Below are positions 45,000-53,308 of a DNA stretch of 64,000 bases, piece by piece. The notes below the pieces were generated by a model. It worked only from the letters and a program-made list of their open reading frames with translations, did not search any database and was not told where the DNA came from. The translations under genes were made by a program, and so were the position numbers. Position 1 is the first letter of the stretch. Every line of letters begins with the position of its first letter. The stretch comes from Streptomyces fodineus (GTDB taxonomy: Bacteria > Actinomycetota > Actinomycetes > Streptomycetales > Streptomycetaceae), in NCBI RefSeq assembly GCF_001735805.1, contig NZ_CP017248.1, forward strand, positions 1,922,001 through 1,986,000, in the 5' to 3' direction.

Positions 45000-45542
45000 G
45001 TGTGGCCGGAGCACGAGGATGATGCTCGTGTGATCCGAGACTTCCCGCCGTTGCCGTTGCCCCAGTACGCCGTGGTCCGTATCGGCTGCTCACCAGGGGT
45101 GCCTGTCGAGATCGCCGCCGATCTTTGGGAAGTCGGCGTCCCAGCAGGGCTGATCGGTTATGAGTACCAGCCGCTGACTGAGGCGACGCTCCTGGACGGG
45201 ATCGGTGAGAGCGGGTTGGTCGTCTTTGGGTCCAGCGGCCTGTTCGGTCGGCTCGGCGTCGATGTGGCTTCGCGGCGCGTCGTGCAGATCCCCAAGATCG
45301 GGTCCGCGACCGCCTGGCATGTGAACAGTGACCTCGGGGCCTTCCATCGGTGCGTCGCGGGCACCATCGCCCGCTTCCCGTTCTACGAGGAAGACGAGGA
45401 GGACAGGTTCCAGGAGGTGGCGGACGAGCTTCGTCGGCTCCTCGTTGCTCTCGATGCCACCGCACTCGCAGACAACGGGTTGTGGGAGACCTTGTGCGAT
45501 GACGTGGCGATGGGCGACTACGCGAACTGGGAGGAGGAATGA
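45000..45542 (+). CDS. SUKH-like immunity-type protein, IS630 passenger
   Basis: About 180 residues. The middle and C-terminus resemble SUKH-4 family proteins: LVVFGSSGLFGRLGVDVASR, VVQIPKIGSATAWHVNSDLG (the typical glycine-rich strand followed by a VNSSL-like turn), then AFHRCVAGTIARFPF and an acidic helix. SUKH proteins usually neutralise polymorphic nuclease toxins. Start uncertain: GTG 45000 is chosen, GTG 45030 is possible, and the frame is open back into the inverted repeat (TTG 44946). Codon use is normal for the host. Confidence 0.6.
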   Translation: MWPEHEDDARVIRDFPPLPLPQYAVVRIGCSPGVPVEIAADLWEVGVPAGLIGYEYQPLTEATLLDGIGESGLVVFGSSGLFGRLGVDVASRRVVQIPKIGSATAWHVNSDLGAFHRCVAGTIARFPFYEEDEEDRFQEVADELRRLLVALDATALADNGLWETLCDDVAMGDYANWEEE

Positions 45543-45548
45543 GTCACG

Positions 45549-46163
45549 TCAGCTCTCCAGGGTCAGGCCGGTGGTTGCGAGGCAGCCGTCGACGAGTTCC
45601 GGACGGTACTGGATCCTCTTGAGCCGACGTTTCACGGCTCGGGTGATCTGAGTGAGGTCCGCGGCGGCGAGGTTGCCGATCTCGCGTTTGACCAGTGACC
45701 AGATGCCCTCCTGTGGGTTGAGGTCCGGGGCGTAGGTGGGCAGGTGGAACACGGTGAGCCACTCGGCGTTCGTCTCGATGAACGCACGCATGCCGGCGGT
45801 CAGGTGCAGGCGGAGGTTGTCCCAGACCAGGACGATCGGGCCGCCGAGCTGGGTGCGGGCGCGGACGATCAGGTCGCGGAAGTCGCGCCAGCCGAAGCCC
45901 TTCGGTTCGTCCTTGCGGCCGCGATACTCGCGGATCGCGTAGATCAGCCGGGACCGCTCGCCCGGCTTATAGCAGGTCATGCCCGCCATCGACACCCGCC
46001 CGGAGCCGCGGCCCCTCACCCTCACGACCGGGGTCTGGCCGATCCGGCCCCAGGTTCTGGCGCGCGGCGGAGTCATCGACTGCCCGGCCTCGTCTTCGAA
46101 GACGATCCAGGCCCCGCGCTCCGCCGCGATGCTCTTACCCGCGGCCAGGTCTCCTTCTTCCAT
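45549..46163 (-). CDS. IS630 transposase, DDE part
   Basis: 204-residue frame. AAERGAWIVFEDEAGQSM (first Asp), GGPIVLVWDNLRLHLTAGMR (second Asp), FHLPTYAPDLNPQEGIWSLV (Glu) form the DDE triad of IS630. It overlaps the helix-turn-helix frame by 91 bases in a different phase. The switch would occur near GGGTAAGAGC at about 46140; either a single lost base or programmed frameshifting explains it. Confidence 0.85.
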   Translation of the reverse strand: MEEGDLAAGKSIAAERGAWIVFEDEAGQSMTPPRARTWGRIGQTPVVRVRGRGSGRVSMAGMTCYKPGERSRLIYAIREYRGRKDEPKGFGWRDFRDLIVRARTQLGGPIVLVWDNLRLHLTAGMRAFIETNAEWLTVFHLPTYAPDLNPQEGIWSLVKREIGNLAAADLTQITRAVKRRLKRIQYRPELVDGCLATTGLTLES

Positions 46164-46612
46164 ACCTCGACCGCGTCGTCATCGCGCTCGATGGCCCGAC
46201 GAGTGGGCTGCTGCCAGCTCCAGCCGTGTCGCTTCAGCAGCCTCCAGGTGCCCTCGACCGTGTAGGAGACGTGGAACAGCCGGCCGATGAGCGTCTTGAT
46301 CCGTGCCAGCGTCCACCGCTGGTCCGTCCAGCCGTGAGCCAGCGGACCACGCTCCAACTCCCGCTCCAGCCTGGCGACCTGGACTTCGTTGAGCCGAGGT
46401 CTTCCCGGTGACCCCTTCGACAGAACCCCGGCCTCACCGCCCTCCCGCCAGGCCCGACGCCACCGCTCAACCGACCGCACACTGATCCGCAGGGCAGCGG
46501 CAATCTCCGCGTTCTTCTGCCCGCTCTCGAAACGCTCCACGGCTTGGAGCCGCAACCGCTCCCGCGTAGTCCTCTCGGCGTCGGTCAGTCCGCCGCCCTG
46601 CGCGTACCTCAC
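46073..46612 (-). CDS. IS630 transposase, helix-turn-helix part
   Basis: 179-residue frame. The N-terminal region has paired helix-turn-helix segments (LRLQAVERFESGQKNAEIAA, LRISVRSVERWRRAWREGG) and RWTLARIKTLIGRLFHVSYT, ending in the IS630 linker RDDDAVEVWKKETWPRVR. After that point the true continuation is in the frame of 46163-45549. The start codon is likely near 46612, within about 45 bases of the right terminus. Confidence 0.82.
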   Translation of the reverse strand: MRYAQGGGLTDAERTTRERLRLQAVERFESGQKNAEIAAALRISVRSVERWRRAWREGGEAGVLSKGSPGRPRLNEVQVARLERELERGPLAHGWTDQRWTLARIKTLIGRLFHVSYTVEGTWRLLKRHGWSWQQPTRRAIERDDDAVEVWKKETWPRVRASRRSAGPGSSSKTRPGSR

Positions 46613-46682
46613 ACCCCAGGGCTACCGGTGCCGACACTCAACTGTCAGGCGAACGGCCCCGACATCACCCAATCAAGTTCAG

Positions 46683-46886
46683 TACTACGGGACGGACCGC
46701 ATCACCGAGGGCGGCATCGTCCTCTACAACCCGGCGAAGATGCGGGTCCAGCGATACACGTTTCGTGGAGCGCAGATCAGCACGCCCTACAACATCGACG
46801 AGGTCGATCCCGACGGAGCACGCTTCCGCCGGACGAACCACGACGATGTGGCCTTCGTCGGCCAGGTCAGCGAATACCTCGCCTGA
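46683..46886 (+). pseudogene. Hypothetical protein 3' part, cut by IS630
   Basis: After the insertion the frame reads YYGTDRITEGGIVLYNPAKM, RVQRYTFRGAQISTPYNIDE and ends VAFVGQVSEYLA. Joining the left flank at the TA site gives AISYYGTD, so the element sits close to the gene's 5' end. No start codon is evident on the left. Family not recognised. Confidence 0.55.
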
Positions 46887-46989
46887 CACATTGGATCACG
46901 TGGAGAGCCGGATGCTCGGCCAACGGGCACGTCCGGTTCGGCGGGCGGGGACGGGAAAACCGGCACCGGAAACGGTGCACGGCGTCCCG

Positions 46990-47253
46990 TCCCCGACCCA
47001 ACACATGGAACTCGACCGGCACGGCGCCGAGCTGCTGTTCCAGGTGCTGACCGAGCGGGAGGAGAAGAACAGCGTCGCCATCGCCTCCAACGAGTCGTTC
47101 GGCGGCTGGACCAAGACCTTCACCGACCCCCGCCTCTGCGCGGCCATCGTCGACCGCCTCACCTTCAACGGCACCATCATCGAGACCGGCACCGACTCCT
47201 ACCGCCTCGCCAGCACCCGAGCACGAGCCGAAGAACCTGCCAAGACCGGCTGA
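46990..47253 (+). pseudogene. IstB-like (IS21 helper ATPase) C-terminal fragment
   Basis: GAELLFQVLTEREEKNSVAI, ASNESFGGWTKTFTDPRLC and AAIVDRLTFNGTIIETGTDS are the conserved end of IstB ATPases. The Walker motifs are upstream and missing. No istA is seen. Confidence 0.88.
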
Positions 47254-47309
47254 TTCACTTGAAGCCGACTCGGCCCAACGGTGCATCTGGCCGGGGATAG
47301 GGTCGGCGG

Positions 47310-48299
47310 ATGCGCCAGTTCACGGATAGTGAAGCCTTGTCAGGGATCGTGCATGAGGCACTGGGGGCGGAGGCCCGCGTTGTCGGAGTAGACCGGTTGC
47401 GCGGCGGGAGCAAGAAGGGGGTCTACCGGGTTCACACGAGCGGATCACATGCAGCGAGCGTGATCGTCTACAGCTGGGCCGAGAATGAGGACTTCTGGCC
47501 GACTGTGGAAGCCATCGACCCGGCCCACCCGTTTGCTCCCGCCTCCGGGCTGGCCCCCTTCCTAGCGGCCCAGCGGAGACTGGACGGCCTTGGAGTACGG
47601 GTTCCAGGAGTGCTTCTCGCTGACGACAGCCGACGCCGCTACCCGGCGGACGTGGCAGTTGTCGAGGACGTTGCCGGCGGCACTCTGGAAGCGCTCCTGA
47701 AGACGGACCCCGCACGCGCATCACATGCCTTGAGCGAGCTGGCCGCAATGCTCGACGTGATGCACCAGCAGCACAGTCAGCACTACGGCAGGGTGGACGT
47801 GCTCGAACGGGGCGACAAAGCGAGTGGCGATTCATGCGAGCAACTGGTGCTCGAACGTTCCACCGAGGACCTCGCTGAGGCGGCCGAACGCGACCCCAGC
47901 ATCGGATCAGCCGCAGTTGCTCTGCACGATCGCTTGCAGGAGCTGGCCACACGAGTGGCTCCGCGCACGCAGCACGGACTGATCCACGGAGAACTCGGGC
48001 CCGACCATGTCCTGGTCGATGCCTCTGGCCACCCCGTCCTCATCGACATCGAGGGCCTGATGTTCTTCGATGTCGAGTGGGAGCACGTGTTCCTGCAGCT
48101 TCGTTTCGGTGACCAGTACCCAGCCTTGTCCTGCCCCGGACTCGATCCAGCACGGCTCGACCTCTACATGCTCGCGATGCGTCTCTCACTGGTGGCCGGC
48201 CCCCTTCGTCTGCTCGATGGCGATTTCCCGCACCGCACGGTGATGCAGGAAATCGCCGAGCACAACGCGAAGGAAGCACTGGCTCTGTTGGTCTCATAG
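47310..48299 (+). CDS. APH-like phosphotransferase
   Basis: 329 residues from ATG 47310. An aminoglycoside-phosphotransferase / protein-kinase-like fold: GGSKKGVYRVHTSG nucleotide loop, DVAVVEDVAGGTLEALL hinge, GLIHGELGPDHVLVDASGHP catalytic loop, with Glu for the usual Asp and His for Asn, and PVLIDIEGLMFFDVEWE metal-binding DxEG. The altered catalytic loop makes the activity doubtful, although HGExxxxH variants exist. The substrate is unknown. A perfect terminator hairpin follows at 48341. Confidence 0.82.
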   Translation: MRQFTDSEALSGIVHEALGAEARVVGVDRLRGGSKKGVYRVHTSGSHAASVIVYSWAENEDFWPTVEAIDPAHPFAPASGLAPFLAAQRRLDGLGVRVPGVLLADDSRRRYPADVAVVEDVAGGTLEALLKTDPARASHALSELAAMLDVMHQQHSQHYGRVDVLERGDKASGDSCEQLVLERSTEDLAEAAERDPSIGSAAVALHDRLQELATRVAPRTQHGLIHGELGPDHVLVDASGHPVLIDIEGLMFFDVEWEHVFLQLRFGDQYPALSCPGLDPARLDLYMLAMRLSLVAGPLRLLDGDFPHRTVMQEIAEHNAKEALALLVS

Positions 48300-48340
48300 C
48301 ACCGCGTCCGCCACATACGCATCGCTTCTGCCGCTACCTC

Positions 48341-48374
48341 GACGGCCAGCCGCCCTGACGGGCGGCTGGCCGTC
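48341..48374 (+). terminator. Strong hairpin terminator
   Basis: GACGGCCAGCCGCCC, loop TGAC, then the exact complement GGGCGGCTGGCCGTC: a perfect 15-bp stem with a 4-base loop, 42 bases after the phosphotransferase stop. No U-tract, as is common in Streptomyces. Confidence 0.85.
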
Positions 48375-48764
48375 CCGCGTTCCCTCATTCACTCGGCAGT
48401 GCCGTCATTTCTCTTCGACACTCGCGAGTCGGCTGATCGGCAACTGACTCCAGAACCGGTCGACAATCGCTGTTCCTGGAGATGAACGAAGCCAATCCTG
48501 CTGCACAGCAGTCGGATACAGCAACCACAGCAACCGGCCCCACCCCATAGCGTCCCCGTCTCAGTTTCTGTCTCATTCAGCTACGTTCACCGCCGTACAG
48601 GCGGGTCCATCGCCAGCGACCAGCCCGGCTCTCGTTCGCCCATGAACGCAGGTGAACGGCCACGGCCGTGCCCCTTCTCCCAACCAACGGACTTGGAAAG
48701 CGTGTTGGCCCGCCCGAAAGCTCGGTCCCAAGACACCGCCCGTCGAGGCGGCTAGGTTGAGGAC
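48375..48764. other. Intergenic stretch with tRNA-Ser-like core
   Basis: No protein gene recognised. ACTTGGAAAGCGTGTTGG at about 48691-48708 equals, from memory, the anticodon-loop and 3' stem of Streptomyces tRNA-Ser(GGA). The rest of a tRNA is absent, so it may be an attachment-site remnant. Confidence 0.4.
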
Positions 48765-49118
48765 GTGGACGAGGAAGCGATCACCATCCGGCTCACGCGC
48801 GATCAAGCGTTCGTGCTGTCGGACTGGCTCTACCAAGTCATGTTCCGGTCCAACGACCTTGAAGGAATCGTGCACGACCGAGCCGTCTGGTCGCCGATCT
48901 ACGCGATCTCAGGAGCGCTGGACAAGACGCTGAGCGAGATCTTCATACCCGACTACGGCCCGCAGCTTGAAGCGGCCAAGGAGCGCCTCCGCGCCAACCT
49001 GTACGGCGAAGCCTACGAGTCGACAGCACCAGGCGACCACGCGGCCGGCGCACCACAAGCGCACCAGATAGGGCGGGGAACTGCGGGAATCCACGGTGAA
49101 AGCGACCAAGGGCGATGA
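48765..49118 (+). CDS. Hypothetical protein
   Basis: 117 residues from GTG 48765. N-terminal EAITIRLTRDQAFVLSDWLY and FRSNDLEGIVHDRAVWSPIY, then a helix ISGALDKTLSEIFIPDYGP; the C-terminal 35 residues are low-complexity. It looks like a small soluble Streptomyces protein of unknown function. No partner; it is followed by the HNH fragment. Confidence 0.6.
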   Translation: MDEEAITIRLTRDQAFVLSDWLYQVMFRSNDLEGIVHDRAVWSPIYAISGALDKTLSEIFIPDYGPQLEAAKERLRANLYGEAYESTAPGDHAAGAPQAHQIGRGTAGIHGESDQGR

Positions 49119-49173
49119 GACCTGGTACCAGGCAATCGCCCAGGTCAGCTGCCGTACCCGCCCCGAATGACCG

Positions 49174-49189
49174 CAGCTTCCCAAGCTGA
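49174..49189. other. tRNA-Gly anticodon-arm-like 16-mer
   Basis: CAGCTTCCCAAGCTGA matches, from memory, the anticodon stem-loop of tRNA-Gly(CCC). It is itself palindromic, so coincidence is possible. The flanks are not tRNA-like. Confidence 0.3.
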
Positions 49190-49223
49190 TGGCTCTGCGG
49201 CGTTGCGGAGGTAGGCTCCGGGC

Positions 49224-49303
49224 ATGCCTGAAGGCCGTCCCGCGATCCCTGCAGAACTACGCCGAGCCGTTCTAGTCGAGGCCGGCCACCGGTGCGCCAT
49301 CCC
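49224..49303 (+). pseudogene. HNH endonuclease N-terminal stub
   Basis: Reads MPEGRPAIPAELRRAVL, then VEAGHRCAIP, the usual start of a common actinobacterial HNH endonuclease (GHRCAIPTC). It is cut after AIP by the IS256 element; the HNH core is not found beyond it. Confidence 0.65.
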
Positions 49304-50731
49304 GGTTGCGTCCAGGGAAGTGGTGTACGGGTTCGACCTGATCCGGGGGTTTGCTCCGGCATCAGGATGAGGCCCGCATAGATGAACGGCCACCGGCTGA
49401 TCTTCGAGGTGTCGAAGCCCGAAGGAGATCAGCACGATGACCGCACCCGACAGTCTGCCCCTGCACGCCCTCACGGAAGACAATCTCGCCGCGGCGAGTC
49501 CCGATCTGCTGCGCGCGATGGTCAAGACGTTCGCCGACGCACTCATGTCCGCGGAGGCGGACGCCCTCTGCAACGCCGAATACGGCCAGGTCAGCGACGA
49601 GAGAGTCAACCACCGCAACGGATACCGCCCGCGTGAGTGGGACACCCGGGCGGGCACCGTCGAGCTCGCCATCCCCAAGCTCAGGTCCGGGAGTTACTTC
49701 CCGCACTGGCTGCTGGAACGCAGGCGGCGGGCCGAGCAGGCCCTCATCAGCGTGGTCGCCACCGCCTACCTGCTGGGCGTCTCCACCCGCCGAGTCGAGA
49801 AGCTCGCCGAGTCCCTGGGCGTCACCCAGCTGTCGAAGTCCCAGGTCAGCGCGATGGCCAAGCACCTGGACGAACAAGTCACAGCCTTCCGTAACCGTCC
49901 CCTGGATGCCGGACCCTACGCGTTCGTATGGGTCGACGCGCTGACGCAGAAGGTCCGCGAAGGCGGCCGGATCATCAACGTCCACGCGCTGATCGCAGTC
50001 GGCGTCAACGCCGACGGGCACCGCGAGATCCTCGGCCTGGACGTGGCCACAGCCGAGGACGGCGCCGGCTGGCTGGCCTTCCTGCGCTCGCTGATCGCCC
50101 GCGGCTTGTCCGGCGTCCAGCTGGTCATCTCCGACGCGCACATGGGCCTGGTCAACGCGATCGGCGCCACCCTGCCCGGCGCGAGCTGGCAGCGATGTCG
50201 TACTCACTACGCCCGCGCACTGCTGAGCCAGGTGCCCAAGTCGGCCCAGCCATGGGTCGCAACATTGCTGCGGACCGTTTTCGAACAGCCCGACACCGAC
50301 GCCGTCCAGGCCCAGATGCGGCACGTCCTCGACGCCCTGGAAGCCAAGTTCCCCAAGGCCGCAGCGCACTTGGACGCCGCTCAGGGCGATGTCCTGGCGT
50401 TCACCGCGTTCCCGCGCGAGATCTGGCGGCAGATCTGGTCGAACAACCCGCAGGAACGGCTGAACAAGGAGATCCGCCGCCGCACCGACGTGGTCGGCAT
50501 CTTCCCCGACCGCACCGCCCTGATCCGCCTGGTCGGCGCGGTCCTGGCCGAGCAGAACGACGAGTGGACCGAGGCCTGCCGCTACATGGGCCTCGACCTG
50601 CTCGCCAAGGCCCGCCTCCACCCGATCGAGTCAGAAATCGACGACACCGTCCTCCCGACCGAACTCACCGCATAGCCTCAAAACGAGATCACCGAGTGGC
50701 CGTTGATACACCACTCCCGCGGACGTGACCG
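49304..50731 (+). mobile_element. IS256-family element
   Basis: About 1.43 kb. Imperfect inverted termini: CGGTTGCGTCCAGGGAAGTG at 49304 matches, with about six differences over 25 bases, the reverse complement of the sequence ending at 50731, including a shared AGTGGTGTA. No clean target duplication was found, so the exact ends are uncertain. One intact transposase gene. Confidence 0.75.
49437..50675 (+). CDS. IS256-family (mutator) transposase
   Basis: 412 residues from ATG 49437 behind GAAGGAG. All family features are present: MVKTFADALMSAEADALCNA, RNGYRPREWDTRAGTVELAI, FVWVDALTQKVREGGRIINV (first Asp), LVISDAHMGLVNAIGATLPG (second Asp), IWSNNPQERLNKEIRRRTDV (Glu). The reading frame is undamaged, so the element could be active. 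It differs clearly from the IS256 remnant at 24572. Confidence 0.93.
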   Translation: MTAPDSLPLHALTEDNLAAASPDLLRAMVKTFADALMSAEADALCNAEYGQVSDERVNHRNGYRPREWDTRAGTVELAIPKLRSGSYFPHWLLERRRRAEQALISVVATAYLLGVSTRRVEKLAESLGVTQLSKSQVSAMAKHLDEQVTAFRNRPLDAGPYAFVWVDALTQKVREGGRIINVHALIAVGVNADGHREILGLDVATAEDGAGWLAFLRSLIARGLSGVQLVISDAHMGLVNAIGATLPGASWQRCRTHYARALLSQVPKSAQPWVATLLRTVFEQPDTDAVQAQMRHVLDALEAKFPKAAAHLDAAQGDVLAFTAFPREIWRQIWSNNPQERLNKEIRRRTDVVGIFPDRTALIRLVGAVLAEQNDEWTEACRYMGLDLLAKARLHPIESEIDDTVLPTELTA

Positions 50732-50754
50732 CCCTGACCAGGGAAGATTCCCAC

Positions 50755-50830
50755 CCAACCAGGTAGCGATCTTGTTCGAACCTCATTCGGGACGAGGAGG
50801 TCGTGGGTTCAAATCGCGCCACGCCCCGAT
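50755..50830 (+). other. Degenerate tRNA-Pro(CGG)-like remnant
   Basis: CATTCGGGACGAGGAGGTCG, then TGGGTTCAAATC and GCCACGCCCCG, match the anticodon loop (TTCGGGA), variable region and T-arm of tRNA-Pro(CGG) as I recall it. A D-loop-like GGTAGCG precedes. The 5' acceptor strand is missing and the T-stem is imperfect, so this is not a functional gene. It fits an attachment-site 3' copy. Confidence 0.5.
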
Positions 50831-51044
50831 ACGCCAGACCGAACCGGGAGGCGGTCCTTCCCCTGCTTCAGTCCGCCTGACATCCCCTCAGAAGAACTCC
50901 GCCTTCCATAGGAAGGACAGGCCCCACTTGCATAAAGGCTGCGACAGCCTCCGGCCAGGACAGGACGACAAATCCACGGCCTAAATCCTCTATAGGAGAT
51001 ATGTCAGCACCGACGAGTCACCTGGCCCCGGAATCCAACACGGC

Positions 51045-51221
51045 ATGCCCCAGCCCCCATCCGAGAAGTACCCAAGCCCCGGCAACTCCCAGATGATCTA
51101 CGTGGTCCTCCCCGAGGCGCCACCCGACGTGACCGAATCCGTTGCTGCCGCCCTCCTGTTGCTTCTTCACGCCATAAGCGCCGATCGGAACCAGCCACAC
51201 ACCGGGCCCGAACTGCTCTAG
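51045..51221 (+). CDS. Possible small protein, 58 residues
   Basis: ATG 51045 opens MPQPPSEKYPSPGNSQ followed by MIYVVLPEAPPDVTESVAAA and ends GPELL. It is a plausible helix-strand protein with no family recognised, 100 bases upstream of the recombinase in the same direction. No good ribosome site; a competing short ORF starts at 51001 behind AGGAGAT. Confidence 0.35.
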   Translation: MPQPPSEKYPSPGNSQMIYVVLPEAPPDVTESVAAALLLLLHAISADRNQPHTGPELL

Positions 51222-51322
51222 GCAGGCCCCACTGGCTCTTCTCCTTCATTCGAGGTACGACAGAACACGACATAACACCCGCAACGCGCTCCACGCTATA
51301 CACACTGGGGGTCTGACCGCAC

Positions 51323-53098
51323 GTGATCCGTTTCGCCTTCGCCGGACGCTGTTCCACCGAGGACCTTCAAGACCCCGAGGCCTCCAGGAACTGGCAGCTC
51401 ACCCGTGCTCGAGCCCTGATCGAGCCCGCCGGGGGCCAGATCGTCAGTGAGTACTTCGACGTCGGCCACAGCCGTTCCCTGCCCTGGCAGCGCCGCCCAC
51501 GCGCGAACGAACTCCTCCAAGCCCTCCGCGACCCGCACCGCGGGTTCGACGCGGTCGTCATCGGGGAGCCGCAGCGCACGTTCTACGGCAACCAGTTCGG
51601 CAACACCTTCCCCGTCTTCGTCCACTTCCGCATCCCGCTGTGGGTCCCGGAGGTCGGCGGACCGATCGACCCGGACAACGAGGCCCACGACCTGGTCATG
51701 TCCATCTTCGGCGGCATGAGCAAGGGCGAGCGCAACCGCATCAAGATCCGGGTCCGGACCGCGATGAGCTCCCAGGCCCAGCTCCAGGGCCGCTACCTCG
51801 GAGGGCGACCGCCCTACGGCTACCGGATCACCGACGCCGGCCCCCACCCCAACCCCGCCAAGGCGGCCGCCGGACAGCGACTGCACAAACTCGAACCCGA
51901 CCCCGCCACCGCACCCGTCGTACTGCGGATCTTCACCATCTACGTCGACGGCATGAGCGACGAGGCCATCGCCCTCCGGCTCAACCGCGACGGCATCCCC
52001 TGCCCCTCCGCCCACGACGCCGCCCGTAACCCCCACCGGACGAAGAAGGCATGGCAGGCCGGTGCGGTCAGGGCGATCCTCCACAACCCCCGCTACACCG
52101 GCCACGAGGTCTGGAACAAACAACGCAAGGAAGAACGCCTCCTCGACATCGACGACGGCACCCTCGGCCACCGCACCACCATGACCCACAACCCCATCGA
52201 CGAATGGATCTGGTCCAACGAACCCGCACACGAGCCGCTCATCACCAAGGAACTCTTCGAAGCCGCCCAGCGAGCCCGCAGACAACGCGCCCGCGCCTAC
52301 CAGCGGCAAGAACGCCCCAACCGGCGAAGCGGTCGGCGGGCCTACGTCCTGCGAGGACGGGTGAGGTGCACTCTGTGCGGACGGAAGATGCAGCCCACTG
52401 CGATCCGCGACCGCGTCTACTACCGATGCGAGTACAAGGAACAGGAAGCAGCCCTCTACCCCGGGCTCGATCATCCGCGCACTATCAACCTGCGCGAAGA
52501 CATCATCTGCCGGGCACTGGATGCATGGATCGCCCGGGCCTTCGCCCCGGACCGGCTCACCGCCACGATCACCGCACTCAGCCAGGCCAGCATCGCAGCG
52601 AGCGCGGCACAGACCCAGACCCCCGAGCAGGCTCAAGCCCGCCAGGCGATCAAGGAGTGCGAGCGGCGCCTCGCCCGCTACCAGGCCGCCCTCGACTCCG
52701 GAGCCGATCCAGCCGTCGTCACCCAGTGGATCAACGACGCGCAACGTGACAGGGAAGCGGCACAGAAGAAGCTTGACGCACTGCCCACCGTCACCCGGAA
52801 GAAGGAACCACCCCTCACCGCCGACCAGATCCGGGAGATCACTGACAGGCTCGGAGACATCGCACAACGTATCCAAGCCGCCGACGCCGAGAAGAAGGAG
52901 CCCCTCTACGAGGCCCTGGGCATCACGATCACGTACGACAACGCAACGAGGACCGCGACCGTTAGGTCGAGGCCCTCGATTCCGTATCGCTATAAGGAGT
53001 GTCCGAGGGGGGAGTTGACGGCTGACGATACGGCTGTGTTGGCGCAAGGGCGACTCCATCTGCATGGTCTACCGAAAGGCCCCACTCCTACCTCTTGA
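51323..53098 (+). CDS. Large serine recombinase, intact
   Basis: 591 residues from GTG 51323. Resolvase domain with the catalytic Ser in FAGRCSTEDLQDPEASRNWQ, recombinase domain (GRYLGGRPPYGYRITDAGPH, NPRYTGHEVWNKQRKEERLL), zinc ribbon (RCTLCGRKMQPTAIRDRVYY), coiled coil (ARQAIKECERRLARYQ) and a C-terminal tail. These enzymes integrate or excise phages and mobile elements at att sites. Broken relatives lie at 26028 and 41914. No excisionase or att site was identified, though a tRNA-like remnant lies 500 bases upstream. Confidence 0.92.
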   Translation: MIRFAFAGRCSTEDLQDPEASRNWQLTRARALIEPAGGQIVSEYFDVGHSRSLPWQRRPRANELLQALRDPHRGFDAVVIGEPQRTFYGNQFGNTFPVFVHFRIPLWVPEVGGPIDPDNEAHDLVMSIFGGMSKGERNRIKIRVRTAMSSQAQLQGRYLGGRPPYGYRITDAGPHPNPAKAAAGQRLHKLEPDPATAPVVLRIFTIYVDGMSDEAIALRLNRDGIPCPSAHDAARNPHRTKKAWQAGAVRAILHNPRYTGHEVWNKQRKEERLLDIDDGTLGHRTTMTHNPIDEWIWSNEPAHEPLITKELFEAAQRARRQRARAYQRQERPNRRSGRRAYVLRGRVRCTLCGRKMQPTAIRDRVYYRCEYKEQEAALYPGLDHPRTINLREDIICRALDAWIARAFAPDRLTATITALSQASIAASAAQTQTPEQAQARQAIKECERRLARYQAALDSGADPAVVTQWINDAQRDREAAQKKLDALPTVTRKKEPPLTADQIREITDRLGDIAQRIQAADAEKKEPLYEALGITITYDNATRTATVRSRPSIPYRYKECPRGELTADDTAVLAQGRLHLHGLPKGPTPTS

Positions 53099-53308
53099 GC
53101 CCTGGACCTGACCCGATCGCCAGGGGCTGTCCCGCAATGATCAAGAAGCCTCCGCTCGCGGACACACGAGCTGTGAGAGGAGATCGTGCGCCGCACCGAG
53201 CCGGCATGAGGTTCGTTCGCTGAGCCCGGAAAACCGTTGGACCCGCTGACGGGGGCGCGTCATAGGGTTCGGGGCGCGGAGAGGCGGTCGGCGGAGAGGG
53301 AACGGTGG

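Larger units (their letters stand above)
44936..46682. mobile_element. IS630-family element carrying a passenger gene
   Basis: 1747 bp. The left terminus (44936-44963) and right terminus (46655-46682) are 28-bp inverted repeats with one mismatch, beginning CTGAACTTGATTG at both ends. The dinucleotide TA flanks both sides (44934-44935 and 46683-46684), the target duplication expected for IS630/Tc1. Inside are a plus-strand SUKH-like gene and the minus-strand transposase, convergent with 6 bases between their stops. A typical IS630 would be only about 1.1-1.2 kb. Confidence 0.9.

Noticed and set aside
50755..50830. Functional tRNA-Pro gene
   Set aside because: The acceptor 5' strand is missing and the T-stem has mismatches.
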